A DNA stretch of 64,000 nucleotides from Sphingobacterium kitahiroshimense (GCF_025961315.1 NZ_JAOQNK010000001.1:496001-560000); one strand, 5' to 3'. Shown: positions 1 to 9,360, counted from the first letter of the stretch. Notes: generated by a model from the sequence alone, not told the origin. Translations and numbers: made by a program.

Positions 1-54
1 TCTTATTTTAATAGAATGAAATGTCGTGAGAAACGTCGACTGTAGTGATTTAAT

Positions 55-1113
55 TTATCTCTTGTAATTTGGCTTATTAAGCAAAATTGGTGTCGGATTT
101 AGACGTACCCAGTTCGTTGCAAGTTCACATAGGCAATTAAGATCATCAGCAAATCCAGTATTACGAATATCTTTGATATAAGTCTTTGCCTCTTCAAGTT
201 CAGTAGCAGGTAAAGCATGCTCAGAAGTTAAGTGCAGGTAAAATGCATCCAACATTTTTTTAAAATCAATGTTCCAGTTTCCACCCCCATTACGGTATAT
301 TTCATCACGTACTTTCCCTGCAATTCGCACAACCTCCCCTTGCACTGTGTCAGCGCTTCCCTTTGATGGCACTAAAAACTCCCACAATTCTTCAAATTGT
401 TTCTCCCAGGTTGTTCCATTTGCAATTATTGGTGATACACCATCATGCATAATACGTTTCTTGACAGGTGCAACTTGATATATCTCATAGAGTTTGCTTA
501 ACGCCTGGTCTGTCTCTTGTAAATAGTCTTTATTAAAATTCTTCCGATGAAATTCAAAACCTTCTCCTATTCGAGTAATTTCATCCTTCATTTTTTGAGT
601 GATTTCGGATTCACTTTGCAGTAATATTCGCGATATTTCCACCAAATGTACAATGTCAATATTGTTTGCACTACTTAAAGCTCGCTCGAGGGGCGTTTGT
701 TTATATGAATTTAGCGCTTTGGTATCTGCACCGTAGGCTACAAGTTGTTTGACAGATGAAGCATTAAAACTACTTCCAGCCGCAAAATGTAGCGGTGTGT
801 CCCCATAGCTATCCACTGCCTTGACATTCGCGCCCAATTCTAAGAAGACGGCTAACTTGCCACTTCGCATCATCGCATGTTGATGCAGTGCCGTACGTCC
901 ATAACTATCGACAGCTTCGATGTCTGCTCCGCTTTGCACCAACCAGCGAACAAGTTCATCCGGAACATTAAAAAAACTAAGAGCTGTTGCTTTTCCATAA
1001 CCACCTCTTGCATCGAATTCACACGTATCAAATACTTTTTTAAGATTGTCTATATTATTTTCAGTAATTAATTCACTGAAATTTTTCGGAAGCGTTTTTT
1101 TCTTTTTTGCCAT
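55..1113 (-). CDS. Ankyrin-repeat protein
   Basis: The 352-residue protein has about three to four ankyrin repeats in its N-terminal half (roughly residues 38-150), visible as the recurring patterns SGADIEAVDSYGRTALH and LGANVKAVDSYGDTPLHFAA. The C-terminal 200 residues match no domain I recognise. There is no signal peptide and the N-terminus is lysine-rich (MAKKKKTLPK), so it is probably cytoplasmic. Ankyrin repeats mediate protein-protein contacts; in Bacteroidota such stand-alone proteins often act as immunity or regulatory partners, but no partner gene is visible here. The gene is transcribed alone toward the left window edge. The repeat call is firm; the function is unknown. Confidence 0.8.
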   Translation of the reverse strand: MAKKKKTLPKNFSELITENNIDNLKKVFDTCEFDARGGYGKATALSFFNVPDELVRWLVQSGADIEAVDSYGRTALHQHAMMRSGKLAVFLELGANVKAVDSYGDTPLHFAAGSSFNASSVKQLVAYGADTKALNSYKQTPLERALSSANNIDIVHLVEISRILLQSESEITQKMKDEITRIGEGFEFHRKNFNKDYLQETDQALSKLYEIYQVAPVKKRIMHDGVSPIIANGTTWEKQFEELWEFLVPSKGSADTVQGEVVRIAGKVRDEIYRNGGGNWNIDFKKMLDAFYLHLTSEHALPATELEEAKTYIKDIRNTGFADDLNCLCELATNWVRLNPTPILLNKPNYKR

Positions 1114-1345
1114 TATTTATCGGTTTCGGATTCAATAAAAATTATTGCCAATGTTTTGGACCCTTACGAAATTCGGTATTACAATTTCTCTAATCCAAAT
1201 TTAACACAAAATTTTAATTGTGTTACTCCCATTCCTTTGATTCGCCGTCAAAGTCGCGTATTTTACTGTTAGCAGCATTACATAATTATAAATGTCGCTC
1301 CTACTTTTTTGATCTGTCATGCGATCGCAAATTGAAGCCCTATTT

Positions 1346-1867
1346 CTAAACTTCCGTCTCTGTGGAACCAAAAAAGGAATATACGAGAAGGGAAGCCGCT
1401 CTTTTTGCTTTACTGTCTACAGGAACAATTTTTAGACTCAATTCCATATTTTTTAATATACCATCCGTTCCCCAAGTGATATCTTTACCAGAGCCATTTG
1501 AAATTGTACCGTCTTCTTTAATGACGAGTGAAACTTTTCCGTCACTGGACAGTAACTCATTACCTTTTAAATGGACCAATAGCTCTCCTGTGTCGGACTT
1601 CAATTCTCCTGCTGCCGTAATAGTACCGATAAACTCTTTACCCACATAGCACTTTCCATCCTTGTCCATACTTAATACAGCTTCTGCAGAACCGCCATCG
1701 CTATCCAGAATCTGAAATGCCTCTAAAATCATGACCGGTTTATTTTCTTGTTTTTGTTCGACTTGAACGGTAACGACTGAATCTGCATATGGATACTTTG
1801 CAAGGTTATTTTGGCCTGTCCAAGATAATAAGTAGAGAAACGTTCCGCTTAACAATAGTGTTCCCAT
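1346..1867 (-). CDS. Membrane-anchored or secreted hypothetical protein
   Basis: A 173-residue protein with a hydrophobic N-terminus (LLLSGTFLYLLSW) that could be a signal peptide or anchor; I see no lipobox cysteine. The middle and C-terminal parts hold repeated beta-strand-like units of the form GxI-x-GELK and GKxxL-x-EDGTI (residues about 70-140), as in beta-meander envelope proteins. I do not recognise the family. The ATG at 1867 follows a perfect 15-bp palindrome at 1916-1930, which may regulate it. It is followed by the ankyrin gene in the same direction, 232 bp away. Confidence 0.6.
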   Translation of the reverse strand: MGTLLLSGTFLYLLSWTGQNNLAKYPYADSVVTVQVEQKQENKPVMILEAFQILDSDGGSAEAVLSMDKDGKCYVGKEFIGTITAAGELKSDTGELLVHLKGNELLSSDGKVSLVIKEDGTISNGSGKDITWGTDGILKNMELSLKIVPVDSKAKRAASLLVYSFFGSTETEV

Positions 1868-1915
1868 GACGAATAATTTAAAATTAATAAGTTAGTATTC
1901 TTAGTTTATTGTAGT

Positions 1916-1930
1916 GTTCACGTCGTGAAC
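1916..1930. promoter_or_regulatory. 15-bp perfect palindrome, candidate operator
   Basis: GTTCACG-T-CGTGAAC is a perfect dyad with 7-bp arms, 49-63 bp upstream of the minus-strand ATG at 1867. Its size and position fit a dimeric repressor site. The regulator is unknown. Confidence 0.4.
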
Positions 1931-1987
1931 TTTATATTCATTTGGCCTGATCCCGTTTTACTCGATCTATCCAGGGGTACAGTTTTT

Positions 1988-2440
1988 TCAATCTAATTCC
2001 ACTTTTAAGATTGATTTGATCTTTTGCTTCTCAAAAGTAAGCTCATAAAAGAACTTCTTCCCCTCATTCAGGCTTTGAAAAAAATCTTCGGAAGATTGCA
2101 TCGATTCCGTATAATATCTAAAATCATCAGACAGTTCCTGACTTTGTTCTATTGCAGAGATACAATCCAAGTCATAGATGAATTTTTCACGTTCATTCTT
2201 ACCATCGGCATCACTAATAGATGCAATGCCAGTATGAACAGTAGCACAATTAAACAGCAATACCCTCCTATTTTTCTCATTTTTCAACCGAATGTTCGTG
2301 GCAAATAAAACACGGTCTATTCCGACCGTCTTTTCACAGTCGCAATTGTGGTCCTTTGCATTATGAGTAGCCTCTATTTTAGCACCATGACTACAAGAGA
2401 AAAGGACATATACTGTCATCAAAAGCATTATTGGTTTCAT
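1988..2440 (-). CDS. Putative lipoprotein of unknown function
   Basis: The 150-residue protein starts with a short lipoprotein signal, MKPIMLLMTVYVLFSCSHG, where the cysteine in FSC would be lipidated. The mature part begins with a His/Cys-rich stretch (HNAKDHNCDCEKT), which could bind metal, followed by a mixed alpha/beta domain of no recognised family. It lies upstream of, and co-oriented with, the 173-residue envelope protein, 120 bp apart. I can support its location (outer face of a membrane) but not a function. Confidence 0.6.
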   Translation of the reverse strand: MKPIMLLMTVYVLFSCSHGAKIEATHNAKDHNCDCEKTVGIDRVLFATNIRLKNEKNRRVLLFNCATVHTGIASISDADGKNEREKFIYDLDCISAIEQSQELSDDFRYYTESMQSSEDFFQSLNEGKKFFYELTFEKQKIKSILKVELD

Positions 2441-2859
2441 GCTATCCTTTTAAATAATTATTAAGGTATATCAACTGAAAATTCTGATTATGCATGCTTA
2501 ATGCATTAAATGTACAATACTACTTTCTATTATTTAAGTCATGATGTAAAAACAAACTTCTAAAATGAACTTAGTCGAATATTTGTGTATTTACAAAAGA
2601 CGATCGTATAATAAATAGTTTATTTGCTGTTTACTGATCAAATCATTGCCAAAGCTATGCCAAATAATTAAGAAATTGTAGGTATTGTCAATTCTATCAA
2701 TCACAGTAGGTTAAAAAACGGTGAAATGTCAGAAATCCTATCAGCTGCAATCAAGAGATTGATCCATCCCTATCGTGATCATAAATCAACGAATATATTT
2801 ATTTAAAAAATTACCACAAGCAGGATAATTCAGTGTCTTTATCTATTATAATCTTGAAT
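2441..2859. other. AT-rich intergenic region between divergent lipoprotein genes
   Basis: About 420 bp between two divergently transcribed lipoprotein genes. It is AT-rich and stop-rich in all frames. It must contain both promoters, but I found no exact TAnnTTTG element, hairpin or gene remnant. Confidence 0.5.
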
Positions 2860-3357
2860 ATGAAGTTAATTACACCAATTTTAATCCTAGTTGCAACTTT
2901 TTGCTTAATAGCAAGCTGTAAAAAAAACCGTAATTGTGATAATATTTTAAACCAAGCACCTCATCGACGCATTGGCCTTACCTTCACAGATAAGGAAAGT
3001 GGTTCCAACCTTATCTTGACAGATGCTTTTGGCGAAAAGAATAAAAGTGTCAGTGTTGGAGAAACTGGCACACCATTCTATGACTGGCGTATCATTAAAG
3101 GTTCAGAAAATTCACCAATGAATGGATTTATGGAGATTATATTCTTCAACGATACCCCTGGAGACCATAGTTTTAAGATCCAGATTCAAGGAAAAGAAAC
3201 GATCATCCTCTCATACACCATTTTAAAGGAAAAAAGTAAAGATTCCTGTCGCCTTTTTTCTTATCCTATAACAGGACTTAAAATTTTAAATTATGGTTGG
3301 GATATATATAAGCAGAATGGAAGTATAGTACCACTTGTTTTAGTTGTAAAAATGTGA
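2860..3357 (+). CDS. Putative lipoprotein of unknown function
   Basis: I choose the ATG at 2860 rather than a GTG at 2833, because it gives a textbook lipoprotein signal (MKLITPILILVATFCLIASC) with the cysteine after LIAS. The mature 145 residues begin KKNRNCDN and have a beta-rich pattern; a domain such as DUF4625 or an immunoglobulin-like fold is possible, but I do not recognise it. It is a single gene, convergent with mgtA, with a hairpin at 3451-3481 between them. Confidence 0.6.
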   Translation: MKLITPILILVATFCLIASCKKNRNCDNILNQAPHRRIGLTFTDKESGSNLILTDAFGEKNKSVSVGETGTPFYDWRIIKGSENSPMNGFMEIIFFNDTPGDHSFKIQIQGKETIILSYTILKEKSKDSCRLFSYPITGLKILNYGWDIYKQNGSIVPLVLVVKM

Positions 3358-3450
3358 TCGTTTTAAAAAGATCTTCTATTTATTTTTTACGATAAATGCT
3401 AAAGCGAAACAATTGAAGTGGAAATGAGGAATAATATCGCTTCTTTAAAA

Positions 3451-3481
3451 CGCTAAGACGTATGTATACAACGTCTTAGCG
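3451..3481. terminator. Hairpin between convergent genes
   Basis: CGCTAAGACGT pairs perfectly with ACGTCTTAGCG across a 9-nt loop, between the lipoprotein gene (+) and mgtA (-). It may work in both directions. The T-tract is weak. Confidence 0.6.
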
Positions 3482-3590
3482 ACTAACATTTCAAATGATC
3501 CCTGAGTCCGATAAAGCCCTATAGATAGGAAGCAATACAACATTGATAAACAAATTCTTAAACGGATTAAGCCATTTGACTATTGCGTTA

Positions 3591-6302
3591 TCATAGCCAT
3601 TGATTGAATTTTTTGATATACCATGTTTTAACAAACTGTGTCAGTGTGCAGTAAGAAGCTAGTATGGCTATAAGCCAAGGAAAATAACTCAGTGGCAATT
3701 GTTGCATATATAATGCACCTGCAAAAGGTGAAAACGGAATTAATACTCCGATAACCATAATCAGTGAAGTTAACGCCACTACAGGCGCAGTAGCCCAACT
3801 TTGGATAAATGGAATTTTTCGCGTGCGAATCATGTGAACAATCAATGTCTGTGAAAGTAGTCCTTCAATAAACCAGCCGCTCTGAAATAGACTTTGGTGT
3901 TCTGGACTATTCGCTTTAAAAACAAAGAACATAACTGCAAATAGCGCATAATCGAAGATGGAGCTAATTGGGCCAATATAAAGCATAAATCTTTTAATGC
4001 CAGAAGCATCCCATTTTTTAGGTTTCTCAATGAAATCTTCATCCATTCTATCCCATGGAATAGATACCTGTGATACATCATATAGTAAATTTTGCACTAA
4101 TATTTGCACCGGTAGCATCGGTAGAAATGGCAGAAAAGCACTGGCGCCCAACATGCTGAACATATTTCCGAAATTGCTACTCGCAGTCATTTTGATATAT
4201 TTGATGATGTTTCCAAAAGTTCTCCTCCCATAAATTACTCCTTTTCTCAAAACCATCAAGTCTTTTTCGAGCAAAATTATATCAGCACTTTCTTTAGCAA
4301 TATCCACCGCTGTATCGACACTGATCCCTACATCGGCATCTCTAAGTGCGGCTGCGTCATTAATACCATCACCCATAAAACCAACTGTATGACCTTTTTC
4401 TTTAAGTATTTTAACAACCCGAGATTTTTGAACCGGACTTAATTTTGCCAGAATAGAAACCTCTCCAATCTGTTCCTTTAATTCCATATCAGTCATTTTT
4501 TCAACTTCAGCCCCCAAAAGTACCTGATCAAAAGGAATACCTACATCTTGGCATATCTTCTTTGTGACAATCTCGTTATCACCTGTCAATACTTTAATAT
4601 TCACACCTAACTTCTGTAAAGCTTCAATTGCTGCTTTAGCGGAAGGTTTAGCAGGATCAAGAAAACCGATAAATCCAGTGAGCGTCATATTTTGCTCATC
4701 TTCTAAAGAATAATTCAGTGCTCTGTCATCAAATTCACGTATAGCAACCAGTAAAACCCGCAGCCCTGCTTCATTTAGTTTATTTGAAGTTCTTAAAATC
4801 ATCTTCCGCATCGCTTCATCCATAGGCATTACCTGATCTGATTGAATATGTAGCTGTTTATCATCTCCCGGATCAAAGGCGTGACTGCACAAATTAAGCA
4901 TTTCTTCTACCGCTCCCTTACAGATGAGCAGATGTTTACCATTTCGTTGTTTTAACACAACAGACATTCTACGTCTTTGGAAATCAAAAGGAATTTCATC
5001 GACTTTTAAAAAATGCTCTTCCACTTTCAGGTAGTCATGTAATTCGACATGTTCGAGAACAGCAACATCGAGCAGGTTTTTAAGGCCTGTTTGATGAAAA
5101 CTATTCAGATAAGCCCATTTGAGTACCTCTTCATCTTCCTGTCCGAAAATATTCAAGTGTCTTTCCAAAACGATTTTGTCCATAGTCAGCGTACCCGTTT
5201 TATCTGTACACAGTACATCCATTGCTCCAATATTCTGGATGGCATTGAGCCTTTTGATAATCACTTTGTGCTTACTCATATTCACTGCCCCTTTTGCAAG
5301 ATTTGCAGTTACGATCATGGGTAGCATTTCCGGGGTCAGACCTACGGCAACGGCAATTGCAAAAAGCAGTGCATCCCACCAGTTTCCTTTAACGAATCCA
5401 TTGATCATGAAGATTAAGGGCACCATGACAACCATAAAACTGATCAAAAGGTAGCTCACTTTATTAACCCCGATATCAAAATTTGTTTCGGCACGTTTAC
5501 CCACAATAACTTTACTGAGTGAGCCAAAATAAGTTTGATTTCCTGTATTGACGACAACTGCTGTCGCATAACCACTTACCACATTGGTTCCCATAAAGCA
5601 GATGTTATCCAGCTCTACCAGTGGTTTCTCTTCAGCGTCCCGAACAGCCAAACTTCTCTTTTCTACGGGCAAAGACTCTCCTGTCAGCATAGATTGACTT
5701 ACAAAGAGATCTTTAGATTTTACGATACGGCAGTCTGCTGGAATCATATCTCCCGCAGAAAGCAAAATGACATCCCCAGGCACTAATTTCTTAATATCAA
5801 GCTCTTCCTTTTCAGTCATATTCCTTACAACTGTCGCGGTAGTTTTTACCATGCTTTTAAGTTGCTCAGCGGCCCGATTACTCCTGTATTCTTGAAAGAA
5901 CCTGAGTAGAGAGCTTACCATCACCATAATACCGACCATTACAACCGTTTTATAATCGGTCTCCCCGGGACTGGCCAACCATACATCCAATATAAAGGAG
6001 ATCGTGGCAATAATAAGAAGTATGCCAATAAAGGGGTTGATAAATGCCTGAAATAGTTGCTTTATCCATGTAGGCGCTTGTTCATGGTGCAACTCGTTAA
6101 AGCCAAATCTACTTAACCTCTCTTTGGCTTGTATAGAAGATAAACCGCCGATATGGCTTTCCAGCATGGCGAAATAAAAATCCTGATCCGATCTTGAAAC
6201 ATTTTGCAGCTTGGTCGCAGCAGCCTCATCACTACCTTTTGACATAATTTTTCTTCTGTCAGTAATCGTTTTATCTTTTAAGCGCTCTTTTACGTTAATC
6301 AT
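3591..6302 (-). CDS. mgtA: Magnesium-translocating P-type ATPase
   Basis: This 903-residue P3B-type ATPase imports Mg2+ across the inner membrane at the cost of ATP. It is full length for MgtA/MgtB. Visible landmarks are the N-terminal cation-ATPase domain, the actuator TGES (about 207-210), membrane motif LTPEMLP (about 322-328), the phosphorylation site DKTGTLT with Asp367, and the hinge GDGINDAAAL, followed by C-terminal membrane helices with the NLLYDVSQ segment typical of MgtA. It lies 131 bp downstream of mgtC in the same direction, as in the mgtCB arrangement of enterobacteria, so low-Mg2+ induction from the mgtC leader is likely. An internal ATG at residue 20 is an alternative start. 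Confidence 0.95.
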   Translation of the reverse strand: MINVKERLKDKTITDRRKIMSKGSDEAAATKLQNVSRSDQDFYFAMLESHIGGLSSIQAKERLSRFGFNELHHEQAPTWIKQLFQAFINPFIGILLIIATISFILDVWLASPGETDYKTVVMVGIMVMVSSLLRFFQEYRSNRAAEQLKSMVKTTATVVRNMTEKEELDIKKLVPGDVILLSAGDMIPADCRIVKSKDLFVSQSMLTGESLPVEKRSLAVRDAEEKPLVELDNICFMGTNVVSGYATAVVVNTGNQTYFGSLSKVIVGKRAETNFDIGVNKVSYLLISFMVVMVPLIFMINGFVKGNWWDALLFAIAVAVGLTPEMLPMIVTANLAKGAVNMSKHKVIIKRLNAIQNIGAMDVLCTDKTGTLTMDKIVLERHLNIFGQEDEEVLKWAYLNSFHQTGLKNLLDVAVLEHVELHDYLKVEEHFLKVDEIPFDFQRRRMSVVLKQRNGKHLLICKGAVEEMLNLCSHAFDPGDDKQLHIQSDQVMPMDEAMRKMILRTSNKLNEAGLRVLLVAIREFDDRALNYSLEDEQNMTLTGFIGFLDPAKPSAKAAIEALQKLGVNIKVLTGDNEIVTKKICQDVGIPFDQVLLGAEVEKMTDMELKEQIGEVSILAKLSPVQKSRVVKILKEKGHTVGFMGDGINDAAALRDADVGISVDTAVDIAKESADIILLEKDLMVLRKGVIYGRRTFGNIIKYIKMTASSNFGNMFSMLGASAFLPFLPMLPVQILVQNLLYDVSQVSIPWDRMDEDFIEKPKKWDASGIKRFMLYIGPISSIFDYALFAVMFFVFKANSPEHQSLFQSGWFIEGLLSQTLIVHMIRTRKIPFIQSWATAPVVALTSLIMVIGVLIPFSPFAGALYMQQLPLSYFPWLIAILASYCTLTQFVKTWYIKKFNQWL

Positions 6303-6433
6303 GGTATTAAATAGATATTATTAGTTATACAATTGGAAATGAAGCGATATCACACCAATCATTATCAGATATTTTAAATTATTATTAGTTTTTGGATATT
6401 GGTCCTTGGGTTATTAATCTATGTACGATGGGG

Positions 6434-7135
6434 CTAAAGATCATTCTCCATACCAGCTTTATTCCAGCTCACTTCAGAAACTTCATGTTCAATCGTTAAT
6501 CGTCCCGCAATCCGCTCCATAATCGCATCTTCATTGCTATTTGCCAGTATTTCAGCCATTATTATTGCTCTGCTTGCGTCTCCATCATCAGTACTTTTTA
6601 GCGATCTTAACAACAGTTTTTCATCACTTCCAGTGAACTGAAGTAATAATACTCTCAAATGATTCTCCACATCTTGTCTGCATTTTATAATTAAGAGATA
6701 CGCGACTGGATTATCAGCACTATTTACAGGTATACGGCTTAACTTTGTACCTAAAGGACGCATCACCACGTGCGTAATGATCAGAAAGACGGTAAAGATG
6801 GTGGCTTCAGAAAGAAAACCCAATCCGCAGGATGCTCCTATGGAAGCTGAGCACCACAGGGTAGCTGCTGTATTTAGTCCCCTTACGTTCACACCGTCTT
6901 TCATTATTACTCCTGCACCAAGAAATCCGATGCCACTTACGACGTAAGATATTACTCTACCAGAAGCATCTCCGCCAACTTTCACCCCAAGTGAAACGAA
7001 CATGCAGGCGCCAAGACATACCAACATATTGGTTCTTAGTCCGGCCATCCGCTGTCTCCATTGACGTTCAGTGCCGATCGCTGCACCAAGTGCAAATGCG
7101 ATAGATAATCTTAAAATAAATTCAAATAGTGTCAT
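6434..7135 (-). CDS. mgtC: MgtC/SapB family protein
   Basis: This 233-residue inner-membrane protein has the MgtC N-terminal domain, with four to five helices and the conserved patterns ALGAAIGTERQWRQRMAGLRT, GIGFLGAGVIMKDG and RGLNTAATLW. A soluble ACT-like C-terminal domain occupies about residues 140-230. MgtC proteins help cells grow at low Mg2+ and modulate F-type ATP synthase in enterobacteria; they are not themselves proven Mg2+ transporters. The ATG is preceded by AGGAGGG, a strong Shine-Dalgarno sequence that is unusual in Bacteroidota. mgtA follows downstream, and a long structured leader precedes it. Confidence 0.92.
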   Translation of the reverse strand: MTLFEFILRLSIAFALGAAIGTERQWRQRMAGLRTNMLVCLGACMFVSLGVKVGGDASGRVISYVVSGIGFLGAGVIMKDGVNVRGLNTAATLWCSASIGASCGLGFLSEATIFTVFLIITHVVMRPLGTKLSRIPVNSADNPVAYLLIIKCRQDVENHLRVLLLQFTGSDEKLLLRSLKSTDDGDASRAIIMAEILANSNEDAIMERIAGRLTIEHEVSEVSWNKAGMENDL

Positions 7136-7474
7136 TGGCCCTCCTATTTTTAGTGTGTGTGAGGCTATACCTAACCGTATACAACAGTGAGGATGATAAT
7201 CTTAAAAAGAGGTACCTGAAAGGGTAATTTTGCTTGTCACAGATGCGATCCACTATAGCGACCACCATCATTGGTCTTATAACTGAAGCTACTGAGCAGT
7301 CATACACGACAAGATCGTGTGTATATTTTTTAAACAGTTTTGAAAAATGAAACATAACGTTGTTTTAGGCCTGCAATCGGCATAAAACAAGGTTATGATG
7401 ATTCGCGGGCAATTAAATAATTATCTCTTGTGTCTTTGAATGGAGGCCTGAGTCCATATTGTTTTTGTTTAAAT
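7136..7474 (-). promoter_or_regulatory. Long 5' leader of mgtC-mgtA, candidate Mg2+-responsive element
   Basis: If transcription starts just after the -7 element at 7481-7488, the mgtC message has a leader of about 340 nt. Near its 5' end is a hairpin with 15-bp arms and one mismatch (7353-7397), followed by a T-rich run. Further on, ACACGA pairs with TCGTGT (about 7304-7320). A 77-codon ORF (7355-7122) starts right after the big hairpin and overlaps the mgtC start by 14 nt; it resembles nothing I know and could be a leader peptide or chance. Long leaders control mgtC and mgtA in other bacteria. I could not match the M-box consensus. Confidence 0.45.
7353..7397 (-). terminator. Hairpin in mgtC leader, possible attenuator
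   Basis: CATAACCTTGTTTTA pairs with TAAAACAACGTTATG (one mismatch) across a 15-nt loop. On the mgtC-sense strand it is followed by TTTCATTTTTC, so it could terminate transcription before mgtC. Confidence 0.45.
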
Positions 7475-7480
7475 GTGTTG

Positions 7481-7488
7481 CAAATATA
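7481..7488 (-). promoter_or_regulatory. -7 promoter element for mgtC
   Basis: TATATTTG on the minus strand fits the Bacteroidota -7 consensus TAnnTTTG. No clear -33 TTTG is visible. Confidence 0.45.
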
Positions 7489-7876
7489 AAATGCATACCG
7501 CTAACACGCCATTAGAGGATCAACAGAAATTTATTAGAAATTTATTAGAATTTGGAGAGAAGATAAATGTGAAATTTCACTGATCAGCGTAGGACCACTA
7601 TGTACAACAGGGGTTATCGAGTCACGATTTAGTACAACGATTATTGAGCAGGAGATAAAATTTCCGTTCTAGGTTTAAAATCTTTTATAGTCAGGCCTAT
7701 GATAGGGAGTCATCGCATTAGGAATATCTACTTCAATAATACCTATTACTCATGAAGTGAAAACAAGATGGTGAATAGCTTAGATTTAAATTTGACAAGC
7801 TTTTTTAAGTTCCCAAAAATAGAAATTACTCATCCATCTTGTAAATTTTTGCAAATGGGCTAAATGCACAAAGGTA
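7489..7876. other. Intergenic region without a supported gene
   Basis: About 390 bp between the mgtC promoter and the next minus-strand gene. Short open stretches of 20-25 codons exist on the minus strand near 7670-7740, in two frames, but none has a convincing start or length. They may be gene debris. Confidence 0.4.
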
Positions 7877-8272
7877 TTACTTCCGGGAAAATACTTGTTT
7901 ATCCCAGATTGATATTTTCTGTATACCGGTAAACTTAGTCCGGTATATCAGTTTATTGTTTTCTATCGTAATTTCACTGTAAGGTGCATGGTGATCCTTA
8001 TCCTCGGGCATGACCAATGTGTCTTTCTTGATATATGCCTTGTAGACATCGCCATGCTCTCGACTTTGGTATTTACAGGTCCAGTCGATGATCGTTGCAA
8101 ATCGGTCATTATCAAAAGTTATCTGCAGGCATCTGGTTGTTTTTCTGTCAATCCATGTTCCACCATATTGTTTTTGGAGCTGTGTTATCGTGACAGATTT
8201 TTGGCTATAGCCGTTTGATGGGTATAAAAACCAAATGATTAGAAAAAGAAAGATCTTGTTAAAGGCTAGCAT
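7877..8272 (-). CDS. Secreted hypothetical protein
   Basis: A 131-residue protein with a signal peptide (MLAFNKIFLFLIIWFLYPSNGYSQ), cleaved probably after YSQ. The mature domain of about 107 residues is beta-rich: it begins with a short helix, then YGGTWIDRKTTRCLQITF and alternating strands, a pattern typical of small lipocalin-like or META-like periplasmic proteins in this phylum. I do not recognise a named family. It is a single gene, 243 bp from the ABM/cupin pair. The role is unknown. Confidence 0.6.
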   Translation of the reverse strand: MLAFNKIFLFLIIWFLYPSNGYSQKSVTITQLQKQYGGTWIDRKTTRCLQITFDNDRFATIIDWTCKYQSREHGDVYKAYIKKDTLVMPEDKDHHAPYSEITIENNKLIYRTKFTGIQKISIWDKQVFSRK

Positions 8273-8515
8273 AACGTTAAATATAAGAATTTCCGTTTAA
8301 ACCTTTAGAAAGTAGGATGACAGAACCTGAATGCGGCGCCGACATCGATCTAAAAGTATCATGATCACCGCTGTCATGTTCCGATTATATTGCTTTACAC
8401 TAATCGCGCAGAACTAAGTTCATTAAGTATTAAGCTATCAATTCAAATCTTCAGCTATCTTAAAGTTTGATCATAAAAACACAAAGTTGATGTCATTCCA
8501 CAGTTTGCTGCTCCT

Positions 8516-8944
8516 CTATTTTTTGAATATATCAGACATTGTTTCCTTGTCTAATACAGCCATGTCAAGTAGTTTCAATGATTTTACCATGGTAAGCGTA
8601 GTTGTTTTATACTTTTGAAAATGTGGAGTTTTCAGATGTTGCTGGTAAGCCTCATCGTTGGCGTAAATTTCCAAAATACGGATCTGTGATCGATCAGCTT
8701 TAATGTACATCGGAAGAATGGCTACTACACCTGGTTCTAATTTTACAGAGGCAGCTGCTTCTTCTTTTAAAATAGCACAGTATGCATCAAAATCTTTCGG
8801 ATACACTTCAATTTCTGAAATTCGTACCAATTGTTTATTGCTATTAATCGTAGTATCCTGAACTGAGCTTTGTGCAAATATGATTTGACTACTTATTAGC
8901 ATCACCAGGATTGTCAAAAATGGTAATTTGAATATATTTTTCAT
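8516..8944 (-). CDS. Secreted antibiotic-biosynthesis-monooxygenase (ABM) domain protein
   Basis: The 142-residue protein has a signal peptide ending near IIFAQSS, then an ABM-type ferredoxin-like domain (about residues 38-125): RISEIEVYPKDFDAY, EPGVVAILPMY, ILEIYANDEAYQQHLKTPHF. ABM proteins such as YgiN act on quinols or related aromatics without cofactor; most secreted versions are uncharacterised. Its start overlaps the stop of the cupin gene by 4 bp (ATGA), so the two are translationally coupled and probably act on the same small molecule. The substrate is unknown. Confidence 0.8.
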   Translation of the reverse strand: MKNIFKLPFLTILVMLISSQIIFAQSSVQDTTINSNKQLVRISEIEVYPKDFDAYCAILKEEAAASVKLEPGVVAILPMYIKADRSQIRILEIYANDEAYQQHLKTPHFQKYKTTTLTMVKSLKLLDMAVLDKETMSDIFKK

Positions 8945-9360
8945 CTTTGTATTTGTTTGTTGGCAATAGCATATTCTTCCTCTGAAACAGCCTGTAACCA
9001 GGTCACATTTTCTTCATCTTTATAATTGGTGATCGCAATGTGGATCATGCCACTTACTGCAGATGCGCCATGCCAATGCTCCACATCTTCAGGAATATTG
9101 ATGATATCCCCTTTTTTAATCAACTGGGCGACTTGACCTCTTTCTTGATAAATACCTGTACCATCGGTGATAATCAATACTTGACCTCTTGGATGTGTAT
9201 GCCAGTTTGTCCTTGCTCCAGATTCAAAAGTAACATTGCCGAGGGCAAAATCATTATTTTCATCTTTTTCTTGCAACAGATTTAGAAATGCATTTCCTGT
9301 AAAATATCCATTGGTTATTTGATTTCCCTTTTCAAATATTTCATTTATTATTTGTTCCAT
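8941..9360 (-). CDS. Cupin-domain protein
   Basis: This 139-residue single-domain cupin shows the metal-binding motifs WHTHPRGQVLIITDGTG (about residues 53-69) and the second motif PEDVEHWHGAS (about 90-100). Its family resembles the small cupins annotated as mandelonitrile-lyase-like or carboxymuconolactone-associated proteins. It has no signal peptide, unlike its downstream partner, which starts inside its stop codon. A shared catabolic or detoxification role with the ABM protein is inferred. The upstream region carries no recognised promoter for this strand. Confidence 0.8.
   Translation of the reverse strand: MEQIINEIFEKGNQITNGYFTGNAFLNLLQEKDENNDFALGNVTFESGARTNWHTHPRGQVLIITDGTGIYQERGQVAQLIKKGDIINIPEDVEHWHGASAVSGMIHIAITNYKDEENVTWLQAVSEEEYAIANKQIQR

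Noticed and set aside
7136..7490. M-box (ykoK) Mg2+ riboswitch before mgtC
   Set aside because: GTTAGGT followed by TATAGCCTCAC on the sense strand, and GTGAGGC on the other strand, recall parts of the consensus, but their order and orientation do not fit and the other conserved blocks are absent.
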